In this document: positions 35,088-47,144 of the stretch, in pieces | Position numbering within the stretch: position 1 is the stretch's first letter | Layout of the letters: every line of letters starts with the position of its first letter | Source of the DNA: Capniomyces stellatus | Taxonomy: Eukaryota; Kickxellomycota; Harpellomycetes; Harpellales; Legeriomycetaceae | Assembly (NCBI GenBank): GCA_001661515.1 | Contig: LUVW01000029.1 | Location: 259,891 to 323,890 of the forward strand | Direction: 5' to 3' | DNA: 64,000 nucleotides | The notes under the pieces: model-generated | The model's database searches: none | What the model was told of the DNA's origin: nothing | What the model saw: the letters and a program-made list of their open reading frames with translations, nothing else | Program-made: the position numbers and the translations under genes

Positions 35088-36617
35088 TTTATTAGTATTG
35101 TACTATTACTTTTTCCTTCTTTTCCGTGTAAATTTGGTTTAGGTTTTAATTAAATCCACACTTGGGATTTGCCTATTACCGGCGCCACTGTTTGATCAGC
35201 GCTTTTAAAGTATTAGCGGCTTCGATTCATGATTGTTTGGCCCATAAAATACTCAAATCACACAAACACGAGTTGACTATCATTTCTACAATATTCATAC
35301 CCAATAATTAATCCGTCTTGGTTTCAATTATTGGCCTAAATCCAATTTGTTCTTTAGTTGTTGAGACCGATGGTTTGTGTAGTGATAGAGATAGTGATAG
35401 TCAAGGTGATAAAGCGAATCCCTAGCTTAAAGTTTGGACCTCGCGAACAAGTATCGGTGTGTATTATGTTTATAAAAAGTAAAATGATAGAAATATTGTG
35501 CTATAATTTGTTTCAACTGCTTTAAACGGTACATGTATGCACGGTTTTTTTTAGAATTATTTGGCCTTTTCAAACATTAAAACACAGATATCAATTTATA
35601 CTAAAGTTGTATACTTCACACGATACTATAGTCAGCTACTTGTTGTTACTGCCAAACATTAACCGAAAGGTAGGGGGGGGGTACCAGTTAATCATAATGG
35701 ACATGAAGATAAACGATTCAAATAAAAAAGGAAGCTTTTGAGTGAAAGTGTTGTTAGTAGAGGTGATCCAACACTCAAAATACAACTTTGACATGTATTA
35801 TTTACTGAAAGTACTAATTGCAGTTTAAAGTGTGTTTGGTAACTTCATTAATTTACTTTACTTGAGACTAATAGTTCAAGATTGGTTGCGTTTAAGGCGC
35901 AGAGAGATTATCAAGGATCTATTGGTATAACTCGGGTCGAATCGTTAAAATAAGTAATACACACAGGACAAATGTTTGTTTACTTTACCAAAACGCCTTC
36001 AAAAACTGTCAAAAATCAAAGTGTTTTAATACGCACCAATATGCACATCAGTTCAATTAAAATTAAAAACCGAAACTCTAATGCGGTAATGGTGTTTTTA
36101 TTAATATCGATGTTGATGTTGATGTTGATTCTGGCAATGGTGATGGCAATGGTACTTGTTTGTATATTCATATTAAGGAGCTAGTATTGTTAAAATTGAC
36201 ATTAACATCGAAGTTAATATTGGTAAAATTTAGTGATACTTGAACTATACGAGCCATACTATTTCTAATAAATACTAGACGCGATATCATTTTTATCTCT
36301 TGTCGATTTTTAACAAGATTTAAATATAAACAACATATTTTTAACTGATAGCAATTCATTGTTAACTTTAATATAGCGAGACGTGCTAGAATAGCATATA
36401 TCCAAACATTGTTTATTTTTATTTTTATAAAACTCTTTCAGTCACTTTAATCTCAAAGTAAAACTCAGATTTAGTATTCACACGGTTATATTGACTTGGG
36501 TGGGCATTTAATACAGCAGCTAAAAGAAAAGCTATGTTATAACATCGATCACAAAAGATAAAAAAGTAAAAAATACAACTACAACTACAACTTCAGTATA
36601 TAGACCGTCGATAAACC

Positions 36618-39022
36618 ATGGTTACGGTACGCAAAACCTTTGCGCATTATTTTATGCTTACGGCTTTTGGACTGTACCTCGCAACATCAATGTTAATGTT
36701 CATTCTGGCCACGCTGATCAGAATAAAGTTTCCAAAGCAATCAAGAATCACGCAAATCAATCACTCGCCTTACATTGCACTTTGTGATATGGGCGTAGCA
36801 TTTGTGTTGATATTCTGGTATCTCACAGATCTGTCTCAGCTTTCGGTATTCGAAACAAAGTTGACACTGTTTCTATTCTTTATGCTGCCTATGTTTTATG
36901 TGTTTCTATTGTCGACAATATCGTTGGATCTACAGTTGGCATTTGTGTACCAAGTCAAAAAATTCAAATCACTGAGACAGTACTATGTTCCGATCACATT
37001 CTTTTGCGCAGTAATCATAATAGCACCGCTGTCTGCAGGAAGACTGATGGTCAATTACGACAATACGAGGGTGCTGATTGTGTTTGGGTCACCCACAGTT
37101 GATATGATAGTAGAAATTGTACTGAAAATACTGCCTTACTCTCTGAATATATTATATTGCTTTGTTGTTTTGATCCAGCTCGCCGGAAAGCTGCTATTTA
37201 ACCAAGAGTTCTACTACAATCTACAAAAAAAGTATGGCAGAACTTTAAAATCCGAAAGTTATATCATTGAAAACGGCCCGATTACCACCAAAGGCAAAGG
37301 CAGCTTTGCTAAAAGCACATTGAACAGAATAAAAAGTATCAACAGACACAACGGGAAATCTTCAAAGCAATCAGCACTCGGTGATCTAGTCAATATAGAC
37401 GGCGGTTCGGAAAAATATCTCAACACACCCATCATGGGAGAGGACAGAGGTAGTGTAAATAACAAAAGTGAAAGTAGTTCCAAGCGTGTATCGCCTATGA
37501 AAAAGTTGTCTATAAGAGATATTGATGTTCAGCCAAACCTAAACTCGGCATCAGAACAGCTGAAACTAAAGGAGAACGAGAGAAAGGCAAAGTGGTTGAT
37601 ATTAAGGCTGTCACTATTCCCAATTGTGCCATTGATTACACAGCTGTGGCAGAGAATTGACATGTTTTTGTTTGGAGTAAGAGTGAGTTTTTTGGATAGG
37701 GGAAGCGGCACTTACGAAAACGTAGATTCACAAGACATAACTATATATTTCCTACTTTGCATGCAGGGTCCATTAAACCTGATGATTTTTCTGCTAAACC
37801 CAACAGTTTTTGCCTCGCTAAAGCTGCTGCTCAGGCAGTTTCAAAATTTAGATTTAGGAAGAGGCAAAAGTAGTAGAAAGTATTCTGACTTTGACTTTAA
37901 AATGGATGACCAGGAACTAACAGTGTCCAATGACCTCAAGGATGCCGATAAATCGTTTATATCGATAAATGTTGAGGCTGGCGAAGGCGGGCTTGGAAAC
38001 AGCCCCAGCAAAAAAAATGGCAGCGGAGACTACAGTTTAAAAAGTTTTAAAAAAAGCAACATCAGTAGTTCTGCGTCTGGCTCCACCGAAATGCCTCTTG
38101 GCGGGAAAGAGAGTGCTACTGGCGGCGAAAAAACCACTGGCTATACAAGCAGCAAGAGCAGTAATACAAGCAGCAATTCTGGAAACGACTTTAATGTAAA
38201 TGTTGGTCCTGGTAAAGAAAAAGACGAAAGTTTAAATGGGAGTATGGGTTTCTCTAGTAATAGCTTAAAGAAAGATAAGGAGCGCACGGATAGTGGAAAT
38301 AAAACAGCAGAAGAAATAGTGTTGTGGTCTATTATCGGAGATCAAAAAGAGGAGAAAACCGGGGAAGGGAGTAAGAACAGAACCAAGCCAAAAGACAAAA
38401 GCAAAGACAAGTCAAACATACTAGAGAAATTGATTCAAAACAAGAACATAATGGGTCTTAATTTTAACGCAAAAAAGACCGACAAGCAGCCTGATGTACT
38501 GAACGACTATGAGATCCACCTGGACGAGGACTTTGCAGAAGTCAGCAAAAGCAGCAACGCACTAGAGATACTCAGAGTTGATACCTATAAAGACGAACAA
38601 GACTCAAGTGATCTCGGGAAGAATAATTTTAGGCCCTTAAGTAAGTGAAAAGCATTTATGTACAGACACTAAAAAGACCAGAGCCAGAGTTAGAACCTGT
38701 GTCAAAACAGAGGGAGGGACTGGATAGACATAGCTGGTGTGAGAGGGAGGGGGTCCCTCCCCCCCCCCCCCCCCCCCCNNNNNNNNNNNCCCCCCCCCCC
38801 CCCCCCCCCACAAATAACGTGAATTATGCTTAGGTTTAGCACCAAACTTTGAATGAACAAGCCTTGCGAATCTAAATTCGTAATTGTGTGCAAGTAATTA
38901 TGATTAATTGTGTTTATTGTACTAATCATTGTTATTTTGTGGGCATAGGTGACGGTGATGGGCTAAATATAGAATCGGAGTCGATTCCTCCCCCACCTTG
39001 GTCGCATAAATGGAGTGATTAA
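36618..39022 (+). CDS. Seven-transmembrane receptor-like protein, copy 1 (cAMP-receptor/Git3-like GPCR)
   Basis: Two exons, 36618-38640 and 38949-39022, give about 698 residues. Seven hydrophobic segments are visible: TM1 ~10-32, TM2 after IKFPKQSRITQINHSPY, TM3 with STISLDLQLAF, TM4, TM5 (~168-195), TM6 ~323-345 (RLSLFPIVPLITQLW) and TM7 ~373-398 ending in QGPLNLMIFLLNPTVF. The QGPLN...NP signature resembles fungal cAMP-receptor-like and Git3-type receptors; the ligand is unknown. Loop 3 is long (~125 residues), and the Ser/Lys-rich tail exceeds 280 residues with a conserved VLWSI motif. The exon ending 38640 has a consensus GTAAGT donor. Splicing to 38949 replaces an immediate stop with a C-terminus bearing IPPPPWSHKW, matched in the paralogue. 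The 308-nt intron contains an assembly gap. Confidence 0.78.
38760..38809. other. Poly-C tract with 11-base assembly gap
   Basis: Roughly 20 C, then N at 38779-38789, then 20 C, inside the last intron of receptor copy 1. It is preceded by GGGAGGGGGTCCCTCCC, which can form a hairpin. True length is unknown. Confidence 0.95.
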
Positions 39023-40336
39023 TAGTGATTATTTGTTACCCAACTAGGCCCTTGACCCCAAATTAAACGCAACAACCTTTTTATATCCATTGGTTTGTAT
39101 GTCACAATATACCAGTGGCACTGCTTATTCTAAGCATTCCAATCTTAATCAAACAAACAAGCAAACAAACGAACAAGTAGAAAGAAAAACAGGTAAACAA
39201 GTAAACAGGTAAACAAATCAGTAAATCAATAAATCATTAAATCAATAAATCAATAAATCAATAACAACGATGGAAATAACCGAATTACTGAAAGAATTTA
39301 ATTAAAAAAAAGTCTGGCAATATAAACAGAAATGCTACATTTTTTTTCTGTTGTGAACGGTGTCTTATTGAATTTATGCTTGCAACTGTTGAAACCAATA
39401 GTTACAGCATCGCATTGGTTTTAGTTCCAGTCTAATGAATATTATTTCTTGTTTAGAACAAGCTCTGACCAAACTCCAAACGCAGGGCCAAAAATAAATA
39501 AAACTCCAAATACAGTGCCAAAAGTAAACCAAAGTCGAGGCTGGTCCAAAGACATTAATAGTATATTTTATTAGTCACCAAAGTTATACTCGCCTATATT
39601 TGTTAACCGCTGTGGTTGTCAGTGTTTATCAATAAGCTTTTGGTGCCAATAGGCACCAGAAGCAATGTCCATAAAGCAGCTTTTAGAAGAATCGCTGTCA
39701 CGCAAAGCTTTTGTTTATAGTCATTGTTTCTAATATCTTTTTAAAGGCTTATATTTAATAAAACAACAAGAGAAGTAAGACTAAACAAACAAATAGTATA
39801 TACCACAAGTATATGCCAGTAATATAGCAGAAAAAGTATTAGCGCTGAACTAGCTTTTCAAAGTGACGACTGAACAAGTTGTCCAAATAAATAACCTGTA
39901 TCAGGGCCAATTTTCAGATTTTCAACCAACTACAAACGTTTTTATTTGATCACTCGTCCATCTCTTCAGTTTCTGGCATTGATCTTTATAACATATATTT
40001 TTCAACGCAAAGTCATATATATTATATTATACTTAGTATTAGAGAAAGCATTATTATACCAAAGTAGCCAAACATAAGTGACAGCATATAACAACTTGCG
40101 CAAGAAATAGACTAGGGAGCAATTCGTGTGTATTGTGGATTATACCAAAAGTTGCAATATTTGCAGTATTTTACTACCAACCAAAAGAAACAAAACATTT
40201 CAATAAAAAAAAAGAAACAAAACAGCAATCTAAAAATTAAAACCAAGATCAAGTAAAGAGGAAAAAAATTAGAGGAATAAAGTCAATTACCAAAAATAAA
40301 AAGAATAGAGCCAAAAATAAGAAAAGAGAAAGGAAG
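39023..40336. other. Spacer between the receptor paralogues
   Basis: 1.3 kb of AT-rich spacer with short AAACAAGTAAACAGGT and AAATCAAT repeats at 39165-39265 and a TTTCAATAAA element 110 bp before the second receptor start. No gene seen. Confidence 0.65.
40183..40224 (+). repeat. TTTCAATAAA(A)n element with exact 15-bp direct repeats
   Basis: AAAAGAAACAAAACA at 40183-40197 is repeated at 40210-40224 with only TTTCAATAAAAA between. This is the shortest and cleanest case of the element. Confidence 0.65.
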
Positions 40337-42429
40337 ATGAACCATTTCCAAGCCAATGTGGCTGTAATAACAATGTTTGTCATATCTCTGGTGGCATCTG
40401 TGGTAATGTTTGCTTTGGCGGTGTTGATAAGAATAAAATTCCCAAAGCAGTCGCGTATTACTCAAATAAACCACTCACCGTATCTGGCTTTATGCGACAT
40501 CATTGTTTCTTCAACAATACTATTCTATTTAACACAGGAGGTTGAGCTCATGAACGTTATGGTCATCAAGTCTTCATTGTATCTATTTTCCATAGCACCG
40601 CTTTTTGGAGTATTTCTCTTGGCAACTATATCTTTAGACTTGCAGCTGGCATTTATTTATCAAATACGAAAGTACAACAGATTGAAGAAATTCTATGTGA
40701 CTGTATCGTTCTTGGTCTCCGCAATTTTGCTGCTGCCCATGTTTTTGGGAAGGCTGCTGATTGGAACTGATACGGACAGAATAAAAATAAAGTTTTCGGG
40801 CGTAGGAGGCGATGTCATCCACGGAGTTTTTAACAAAATAATACCTTATACCGCAAGTCTGTTTTACTGCTTTGTGGTGCTTTTGCAGCTGTCGTTCAAG
40901 TTGTTGCTGAGCAGTAATATATACAAAAGCCTACAGGAGGACTACTCGGTATCATCCTCGCGTAGGAGTAGAGCTAGCTCTTATGAAAACAACAAAGAGC
41001 TTTTAATACGGTCTGCAATGGCTCCCAGAGAGAGACTTTTTAAAAGTATCAGTTCTGTTGACGAAGATGATGTCCATATGTATAACATGAGCGATAATCG
41101 GCTAAAGTTCAACGCAGACTTTGAAAAAAAGAAGCTGGGGTCTAAAAAAAAAGAACCAAGCCTAAAAAGCAACACTGGATTTAAAATGCCATCAAAGTTT
41201 GGAGATTCGATAGTGGCGGCAAACCTATACACCACAGAGAAGTCAGAGGAAAATACTGGATTCAAAAGATTTTTTAAAAAGTCAAACAAAAACCAAAGCA
41301 CAAGTTACAACTCGAACGAAAGCAAGGCAAAGAAACTGATTCTTCGGCTTGCGCTATTCCCACTAGTCCCACTACTGACGCAGCTTTGGCAAAGAATCGA
41401 CATGTTTATACATGGTGTGCGGATAAGCTTTGTAGACAACGCTGGAGAAGGGAGCTCTACGCTTGACCCAAAAGACGTTGCTTTGCACATTTTGCTTTCA
41501 GCCCAAGGTCCTTTGAACCTTTTGATTTTCCTAATGAATCCTACCGTGTTCGCATCCTTAAAGCTGATACTCAGAAGACTAAAACACTTTGATCTAGGAA
41601 ACGAAAACAAAAATAGGAAAGGCTCGGGATTTGATTTTGATTTTAACATTAACGATACTGACAACGGAAATGACGAAAACAATGACAATACTGTTGCCGA
41701 TTCCGATGACAGTGGTGGCAACGACGACGACAGAAATAACAACTACAATGGAAATCAGGCCGATAACTATAGCAAGGTTTTATATGATGGAGATGGGTAT
41801 GAAAGCATTGAAAAAAATAACGAAGACAATATGTATACCAACAAAAACACTAACCTTGGCAACAAAAATAAAAATAAAAGCAGACCCAAGGATGTTCACA
41901 ACATAGACATAGATGGAGGACATATCAGCAATGGTAAAAGCAACAGGGAGTCGCCTGAAAAAGTTATTCTCTGGACAATTTACAGCCAGGAAAATAAAGG
42001 CAAGAACAATCCCGACAAAAGAAGTAAAGGAAAAGGCAGGTCAAGCATCGATAAAATTAAAGCCAAGCCTCGATATGGCTCGGGTTTAGGAATAGAACTA
42101 AGCAAGCCAAGAAAGCCAGAGCTCATGCAGAGTGGCGGGAACAAGAACAAAAAGTACAGCAGCGTCATTGAATTTGACCTCGACCATATCGGAATTGAAG
42201 GTACTTATTTCAAACCAGGGTTAAACTAGATTTCAAACCTTATAAACCAAATGCAGAAACCAAGTATAACAGCTATTATTGCTGCTAAAGCTACTAATTG
42301 CTATTAATACCACTATAATTTCAACGCTATATAGATCGGAGGCGCAGTGATGTGGAACGTAAGGTAGAAGTAGCAGAGATCAGCGATATACCGCCACCTC
42401 CATGGACTTCAACCTGGAAAAATGAATAA
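40337..42429 (+). CDS. Seven-transmembrane receptor-like protein, copy 2
   Basis: Tandem paralogue of the upstream receptor. Exons 40337-42200 and 42335-42429 give about 652 residues. It shares the block IRIKFPKQSRITQINHSPY after TM1, the TM3 stretch TISLDLQLAF, the TM6 stretch (LALFPLVPLLTQLWQRIDMF) and the TM7 ending QGPLNLLIFLMNPTVF. Loop 3 is long and the tail is Asn/Asp/Lys-rich with a conserved VILWTI motif. As drawn in one frame the gene would stop at 42229. The phase-1 donor at 42201 and the TAG acceptor at 42332-42334 give a C-terminal exon ending in ISDIPPPPWTSTWKNE, aligned with copy 1. The donor GTACTT is weaker than usual, so the homology is the main support. Membrane receptor with unknown ligand; G-protein coupling is inferred from fold and loop layout. 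Confidence 0.78.
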
Positions 42430-42456
42430 ATAATGTTGACTGTTTACTATTACTAT

Positions 42457-42498
42457 TAGTATCTACCCTGGTTTGAATAGTATCTACCCTGGTTTGAA
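42457..42498. repeat. 21-bp tandem duplication
   Basis: Two exact copies of TAGTATCTACCCTGGTTTGAA just downstream of receptor copy 2. Confidence 0.95.
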
Positions 42499-42615
42499 TA
42501 GTGTTGTATTCTAGTGTTTTATTATTTATACTCGGCAAAAACGTTAAATAAATTATAGAATCTCAGTGTTGAATGTATGCCTCTACTTCAAGCTGAACGT
42601 TTAAACATATATACT

Positions 42616-43312
42616 CTATGCTCTACTGATACTTTCCCATTGTTCGGGCGTGTACGTTCTCTAAAATTATAATAGTATAAACCATAGAGTTCAATAAACA
42701 TCGAATATAGTGCATAGTTGGTGAAACAATACTCTATAGGAGAGTTGACACAATACGATCTGAGGAGGGGGTAGTGGATGTTATATAAATGGCGCCTTAC
42801 CATAGTGAAAGCGTGTATCTGAGATATTTCAATGGATAGGGCCTCGTTGACCATTCTGCCAAAAATTATAATAAATAAAGAGGGTTGTGGTTAGTTTAGT
42901 TTTGTATAATTGCACTCGGAATGGCAAACATTATGGGGTACTTGACCAAATGTGCTGTAGAAATAATAAATTGTAGCAGTGGTGTATATAGCCAAAATAT
43001 TGGGCATATTTCGCGGTACCTGTGTCTCTTCAATAGCGGCTTGGCTTTAAACAAAGGCGAGACAATTATGGCTTCAAACATCTGGCCACAGCCCCCTAAA
43101 GTACATACGCAACTTTAGTTGTTGGAATAATAGGAATAAAAAGAACAAAAAAAAAGCAGTAGGCAAATATTTCAATAAAAAAAGGTAGGTAAATCGCCAA
43201 ACAAAGTTTTGGGTTAATGGGCAAACGTACCTGAAATATCCGAAATTTCGACATGGGTGGCTTCTAGCTTGTTTTTGATCGAATTTTCTAGAGACTCTAT
43301 ATTGACGGTCAT
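42616..43312 (-). CDS. BOL2: BolA-like protein, BolA2/Fra2 type
   Basis: Four small exons (43312-43231, 43095-43020, 42855-42801, 42660-42616) give an 85-residue protein, the size of BolA2. It starts MTVNIESLENSIKNKLEATH and continues HVEISDISGGCGQMFEAIIV, where the CG cysteine is the usual iron-sulfur ligand position in BolA2 proteins. Then come FKAKPLLKRHRMVNEAL and the IHAFTM motif with the ligand His, ending RTYTPEQWESISRA. BolA2 pairs with monothiol glutaredoxins through a bridging [2Fe-2S] cluster in cytosolic iron sensing and cluster delivery. The second intron uses a CAG acceptor, the only non-TAG acceptor among the introns resolved here. Intron 1 contains a TTTCAATAAA element on the opposite strand. 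Confidence 0.9.
43159..43194 (+). repeat. TTTCAATAAA(A)n element with 10-bp direct repeats in BOL2 intron 1
   Basis: GTAGG[C/T]AAAT at 43159-43168 and 43185-43194 flanks ATTTCAATAAAAAAAG. It lies antisense within BOL2 intron 1 (43096-43230), so it did not interrupt coding sequence. Confidence 0.55.
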
Positions 43313-44091
43313 ATTCAACCAGTGTGAGGGTTGGAGTAGCAAAAAAAGGTTTAGTTAATTCATACACTAGCTCTATACTTTGACAAAAATTAGCAATAGA
43401 GCAATCGAAAAAGAAGAAAAAAAAGTAATTGCGTATTTAAAAAATTAAGGAAAAATAAAATAAAAAAGTAAACTTTTCAAGAAAAACGTTTACATTTGTA
43501 AAATTATTGAGCTTATCAGATGAGAAATTCATTTATTAGCGAATCCAGTTACTCGAACTCTGAAACCATTGCCATTTTAACTGCTGCAATTTGGGGTTAA
43601 GTTACCAAGTTGGGCGCTTGCCAGATCTACGAAACCAATTTGTAGCGAATAAATGAATCACAGGGATTTAGACAAAAAAAAAAAGGCCCACTTGTAACAA
43701 CACAAAACCAATACCAATTGGCAACAGAACCAACAACTTTAGTACAACTTAATTTGGTAGACTATTTTTTTTGTGACTAACTAGTTGATTTCTCTTTTTT
43801 GCAATTCTTTGCTTGGTGAGGCTCTCAAGCATAGGTTAGTTGGTGCAAATTGGTTTTATAAATGTATATTGTTTTTTTTTTATTGAAATTTAAATATAAT
43901 GTTTTTATTGAGATTAATAAAAATGAGCAGTTTATACTATTAATATTATTAAAGTACGAGTTGTTTATAGGGAAATACTTTTTATAATGATAAGAAAAAG
44001 CTATGAAAATAAATAAATGAGATATTTATTCAGAGTCTATAGGATGCTAATAGCTAAAGTACCAAATACGGGTTTCAGGTCAAGCTGGGGG
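43313..44091. other. Spacer between BOL2 and Nox copy 2
   Basis: AT-rich spacer. Near 43870-43916 the TTTTATTGAAATTT core and a degenerate second copy (TTTTTATTGAGATT) occur about 200 bp after the oxidase stop, where they could also form its polyadenylation region. No gene seen. Confidence 0.6.
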
Positions 44092-46007
44092 TTAGAAGTT
44101 TTCCTTTTTGTAGCAAAACCTGGTCCCAGTTGTTCCGTTAGATGTCATATAATCAACAACGCTTTTGATGCTTTTATCAAGGGCTTTAGGTCCACAAAAG
44201 AACACGCCTACGTCTGCACCTGGGTGATTTTGTGCAACACCGTTGAATATTTTTTTGAGATTTGGACGGCCAAAATAGGTGGGGCTGCGAAGATTTGTGA
44301 TTGCGTCCTGGAAGCCCTCAACGTCGTTGATCATTACATTTCCGGCTTGCTTGTGGCTCAGTTTGGCTGTTAGGTAGACCTGGATATCAATGTATCGGCG
44401 CATTGCAATGTCGGATTTCAACGTAATATTCGATCTGCTGTCACTGTCATTGTCAGTGGCTGTCCTCATCAGATACAGATCCTCTTCGTCTTCAATAGCT
44501 TTCAGTAAATCCTGGAACCATTCAAAAGATTGTGTGTCCCTTTGTGTCCAGATAAAATAAACTTTTTTTAGCCGGTTGTTTCTGCTAGGAAAATTGAACC
44601 TATACCATATCGACTTTAGAACTGATGCAAAGGGCGTGACACCTATGCCTGCACCAAACAGCATTGCAACCTCATGTTTGAACACATCCTCTGACGCACT
44701 TCCAAATGGCCCATCAATTTGCAGTCTGGGAAGAGGCACATTTCTTACGTCGACTATTTTGCCCAAGGATCTTCTTCTGGTCTTGGAGATATTGTCGACT
44801 TTGCTGTGTACGTGTGCAGGGTGTGTTTGAGCAACAAAATTGGTGTTCATTTCGTCAACACCTACCGCCTTGGATAGATTTTTTGTCCAGTCTCCAACCA
44901 CACGGACGTGGACAGAGTAATAATCTTCCTCTGGTGATGACGTCAAAGTAATTGGGTGCCATTCATTGAGTGCAATTGCAGGGCAGTTGATAAACACATA
45001 TTGCCCAGCTTTGTATTTGGTTGCTGGGTCTTTGGTAAATTGGATCTCAACTACTTTTGAGGGGTGTAGAATAACTTTTTTGATTTTTCCTGTCTTGCTG
45101 CTAGCGCCTCGAATCTCTCGAATGACTCTTTCAATCAGGTATATAACACCTGAGGCTATGTAGTATTTCCAAAATGCACCTCCTCTAGAGCAGTATGGTG
45201 GATTTGTTGGTTTTAGCAGACAGAAAGCACCGTGGATTGTGAAAAATCCAAAAAACACAAAAAAGAAGTGATGGAGATACCAAAAGGTGTTGAAGTTGGC
45301 CCGTCTGAATCTGGACATGGCTGGAATGCAAATCAGCAAAAGACTGCCGTACATAACCCACCCAGTCCATGATGGACCAGGAACTATAAGCAGCTGTAAA
45401 TATGATGGGCCAGAGGGCGACGCTTTGGAAACTAAGTAGTAGTTTCGTGTGTGTCCCAGTATATGCAGGGTGCTTAAAACCAGAATGATCCAACCAGTTG
45501 CTTTATGGAATTTGATGTTTGAGTCAAACTCAAGAACATCGTTCAAAAATGTAGATCTAAGTAGCGTTATGAGGTTCCTGCATACAGGAAATAGCAGTAG
45601 AGCAATATTGGCGTGTATCATGAACGCCGATGTTCGAGAAATAATAAAAGTCGCGCCCAGTGTTTTTCTTTGAGATTCCCACTCCGAGTCATACAAATAA
45701 ACGTTTAAGCCTTCCCGTAGTACCACAGCCTGCAAAGTCAGCCACAAAATAATGTTCAAGTATGTTTTACCTAGTATCCATAGTCTTTGTTAGTAAAACA
45801 CATATTGCCACATCAAGTATGCCAATCAGCAGGCTATTCATAAACTTTCTTGCCGTCCAAAGCACGACTAAATGTGCGTATACATATGTAATCATGAATA
45901 CGTGTATGTAACCCTATGCGTATATGTAGTTGGGATATATTCTTACCATGGTTTACCATCCACACATGGAGTTTTGTGGTGATGGGAAGTCCGCCAGTGT
46001 TCGCCAT
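44092..46007 (-). CDS. NADPH oxidase (Nox), superoxide-generating, copy 2
   Basis: Two exons, 46007-45947 and 45770-44092, give 579 residues. The phase-1 intron falls in the same Gly codon (WMVNHGK) as in the copy at 15.3 kb, and the second exons are both 1679 nt. Haem histidines are H109/H123 (FHKA...TLH) and H187/H200 (YLHH...IHG). The FAD motif reads HPITLTSS, the NADPH motif GAGIGVTPFASV, then FFCGPKAL and the C-terminal KENF. No EF-hand is present. The protein reduces oxygen to superoxide at membranes, and fungal relatives act in hyphal growth and differentiation with NoxR/Rac regulators, none of which lies in this window. The shared intron and sequence make the two genes paralogues, though they are well diverged. 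The assignment to NoxA or NoxB is open. Confidence 0.93.
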
Positions 46008-46462
46008 GCCTAAAGAAATGTTGTCCGTTCTAAAACGCTATATTTACAAGAGCCGAGCCGACTTGGATTGTTCTAGTTAAGCTTTTTTTTTGGTTGTCAA
46101 GATAACTTTATAATGTAATTTTATAGCTACAGAACACCTATCTCATCCAAAATCCCTAAATACAAAGTTCAAGAATGCACAGCTTGGAGGTTTATAATTT
46201 AGGATATATGTTATAAATTATATGTGTTATGGTAAGAAGGATATACAGTGATTAGTGCCAAATATCTAGATTTAGAATAGATTAGTTTGCTTTTGCGAAG
46301 TTCAGAGTTGCTTGGATATTAATTCTGGCTGAAACTGGTTTAGTAAATACTAGAAAAAGTAAAATAAAAAAAAGTTAAAAAGTAAATAAAGCATTTCAAT
46401 AAAAAAATATATATATAAAAGAAGCATCCAACTAGCGGTTTGACTTGGCCTAGTTTCCCTTG
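46008..46462. other. Upstream spacer of Nox copy 2
   Basis: AT-rich spacer. GCATTTCAATAAAAAAATAT at 46391-46410 again carries the dispersed core, but with only a weak 6-bp flanking repeat (AAGCAT). No gene seen. Confidence 0.6.
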
Positions 46463-46839
46463 CTATGTCTTTCTAATTGCGCCAGTATTAGCGATGAGCG
46501 AGGTGCAAATTTTTTTTTTAACTGGCGTGCAAAGTATTTTGTACATTTGACCTAATTTAGTACGTATATCAGGCCATTTTGCAACTGTACAATCTGTTAA
46601 GCCGAAGCGAAGAAGGATAATAATAAAAAAAGAGGGGAACATATTTACATGTGGACTAATCAGCAATAGTTGATACACAGAGGCCATGTTTCTTAGATAC
46701 AGGGCTTGTTTTTGGTCAAAGCGATTAGCCAGTACTTTATTAAAAATACAACCCAAGTCCGTCTCGCATATACTGTGATTTACGCACATGGGGTTAAAAT
46801 CATTAAAGTCTAACTCCCTCTCCAAACCAAATTGTGCAA
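46463..46839 (-). other. Possible unassigned exons
   Basis: An open frame whose composition looks coding (motifs such as CETDLGCIFNKVLANRF and QALYLRNMASVYQLL) is preceded by a plausible TAG acceptor at 46840-46842. It has an internal possible GTAAAT donor after LLISPH and a possible TAG- or CAG-ended acceptor before KWPDIRTKLG. No start codon fits and I do not recognise a family. It may be the 3' part of a gene whose upstream exons I could not find. Confidence 0.2.
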
Positions 46840-47144
46840 CTAATTAAACAAGTGACTTTGTTACTTTTTATTGGGTTATTTAATGTGGGGAAACAAATTA
46901 AGCAAGGCTATTATTTTTCGAGGAGTCCTCATGATTTTTCAGTTCATAATGATTTACTATTAATATTGAAATTGGTAATTCATTTTTTTTTTAATTTGTG
47001 TTGGAATGTTATAGTTATAGTTATGATTTGCAAGATTGGTGCTTCTAGATCAATTATATACATTGTTATTTCTGATAAAATATGCAGCATATCATATATA
47101 GCTGACTAAAGTGCAATCGGAAATGCAGCAAGGGTTTAGAAGAG

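Larger units (their letters stand above)
33093..36617. other. 3.5-kb intergenic region, pyrimidine-rich then AT-rich
   Basis: Divergent promoter space between eL19 (minus) and the first receptor gene (plus). It has long T runs, a C8 run near 33787, a G9 run near 35672, ATTATACATT repeats at 34970-35035 and a direct-repeat-flanked element at 35030-35087. No coding or RNA gene recognised. Confidence 0.6.

Noticed and set aside
38645..38833. 62-codon frame with poly-proline crossing the N gap
   Set aside because: Lies in the receptor intron; the proline run is only the reading of the poly-C tract and the N bases are unknown.
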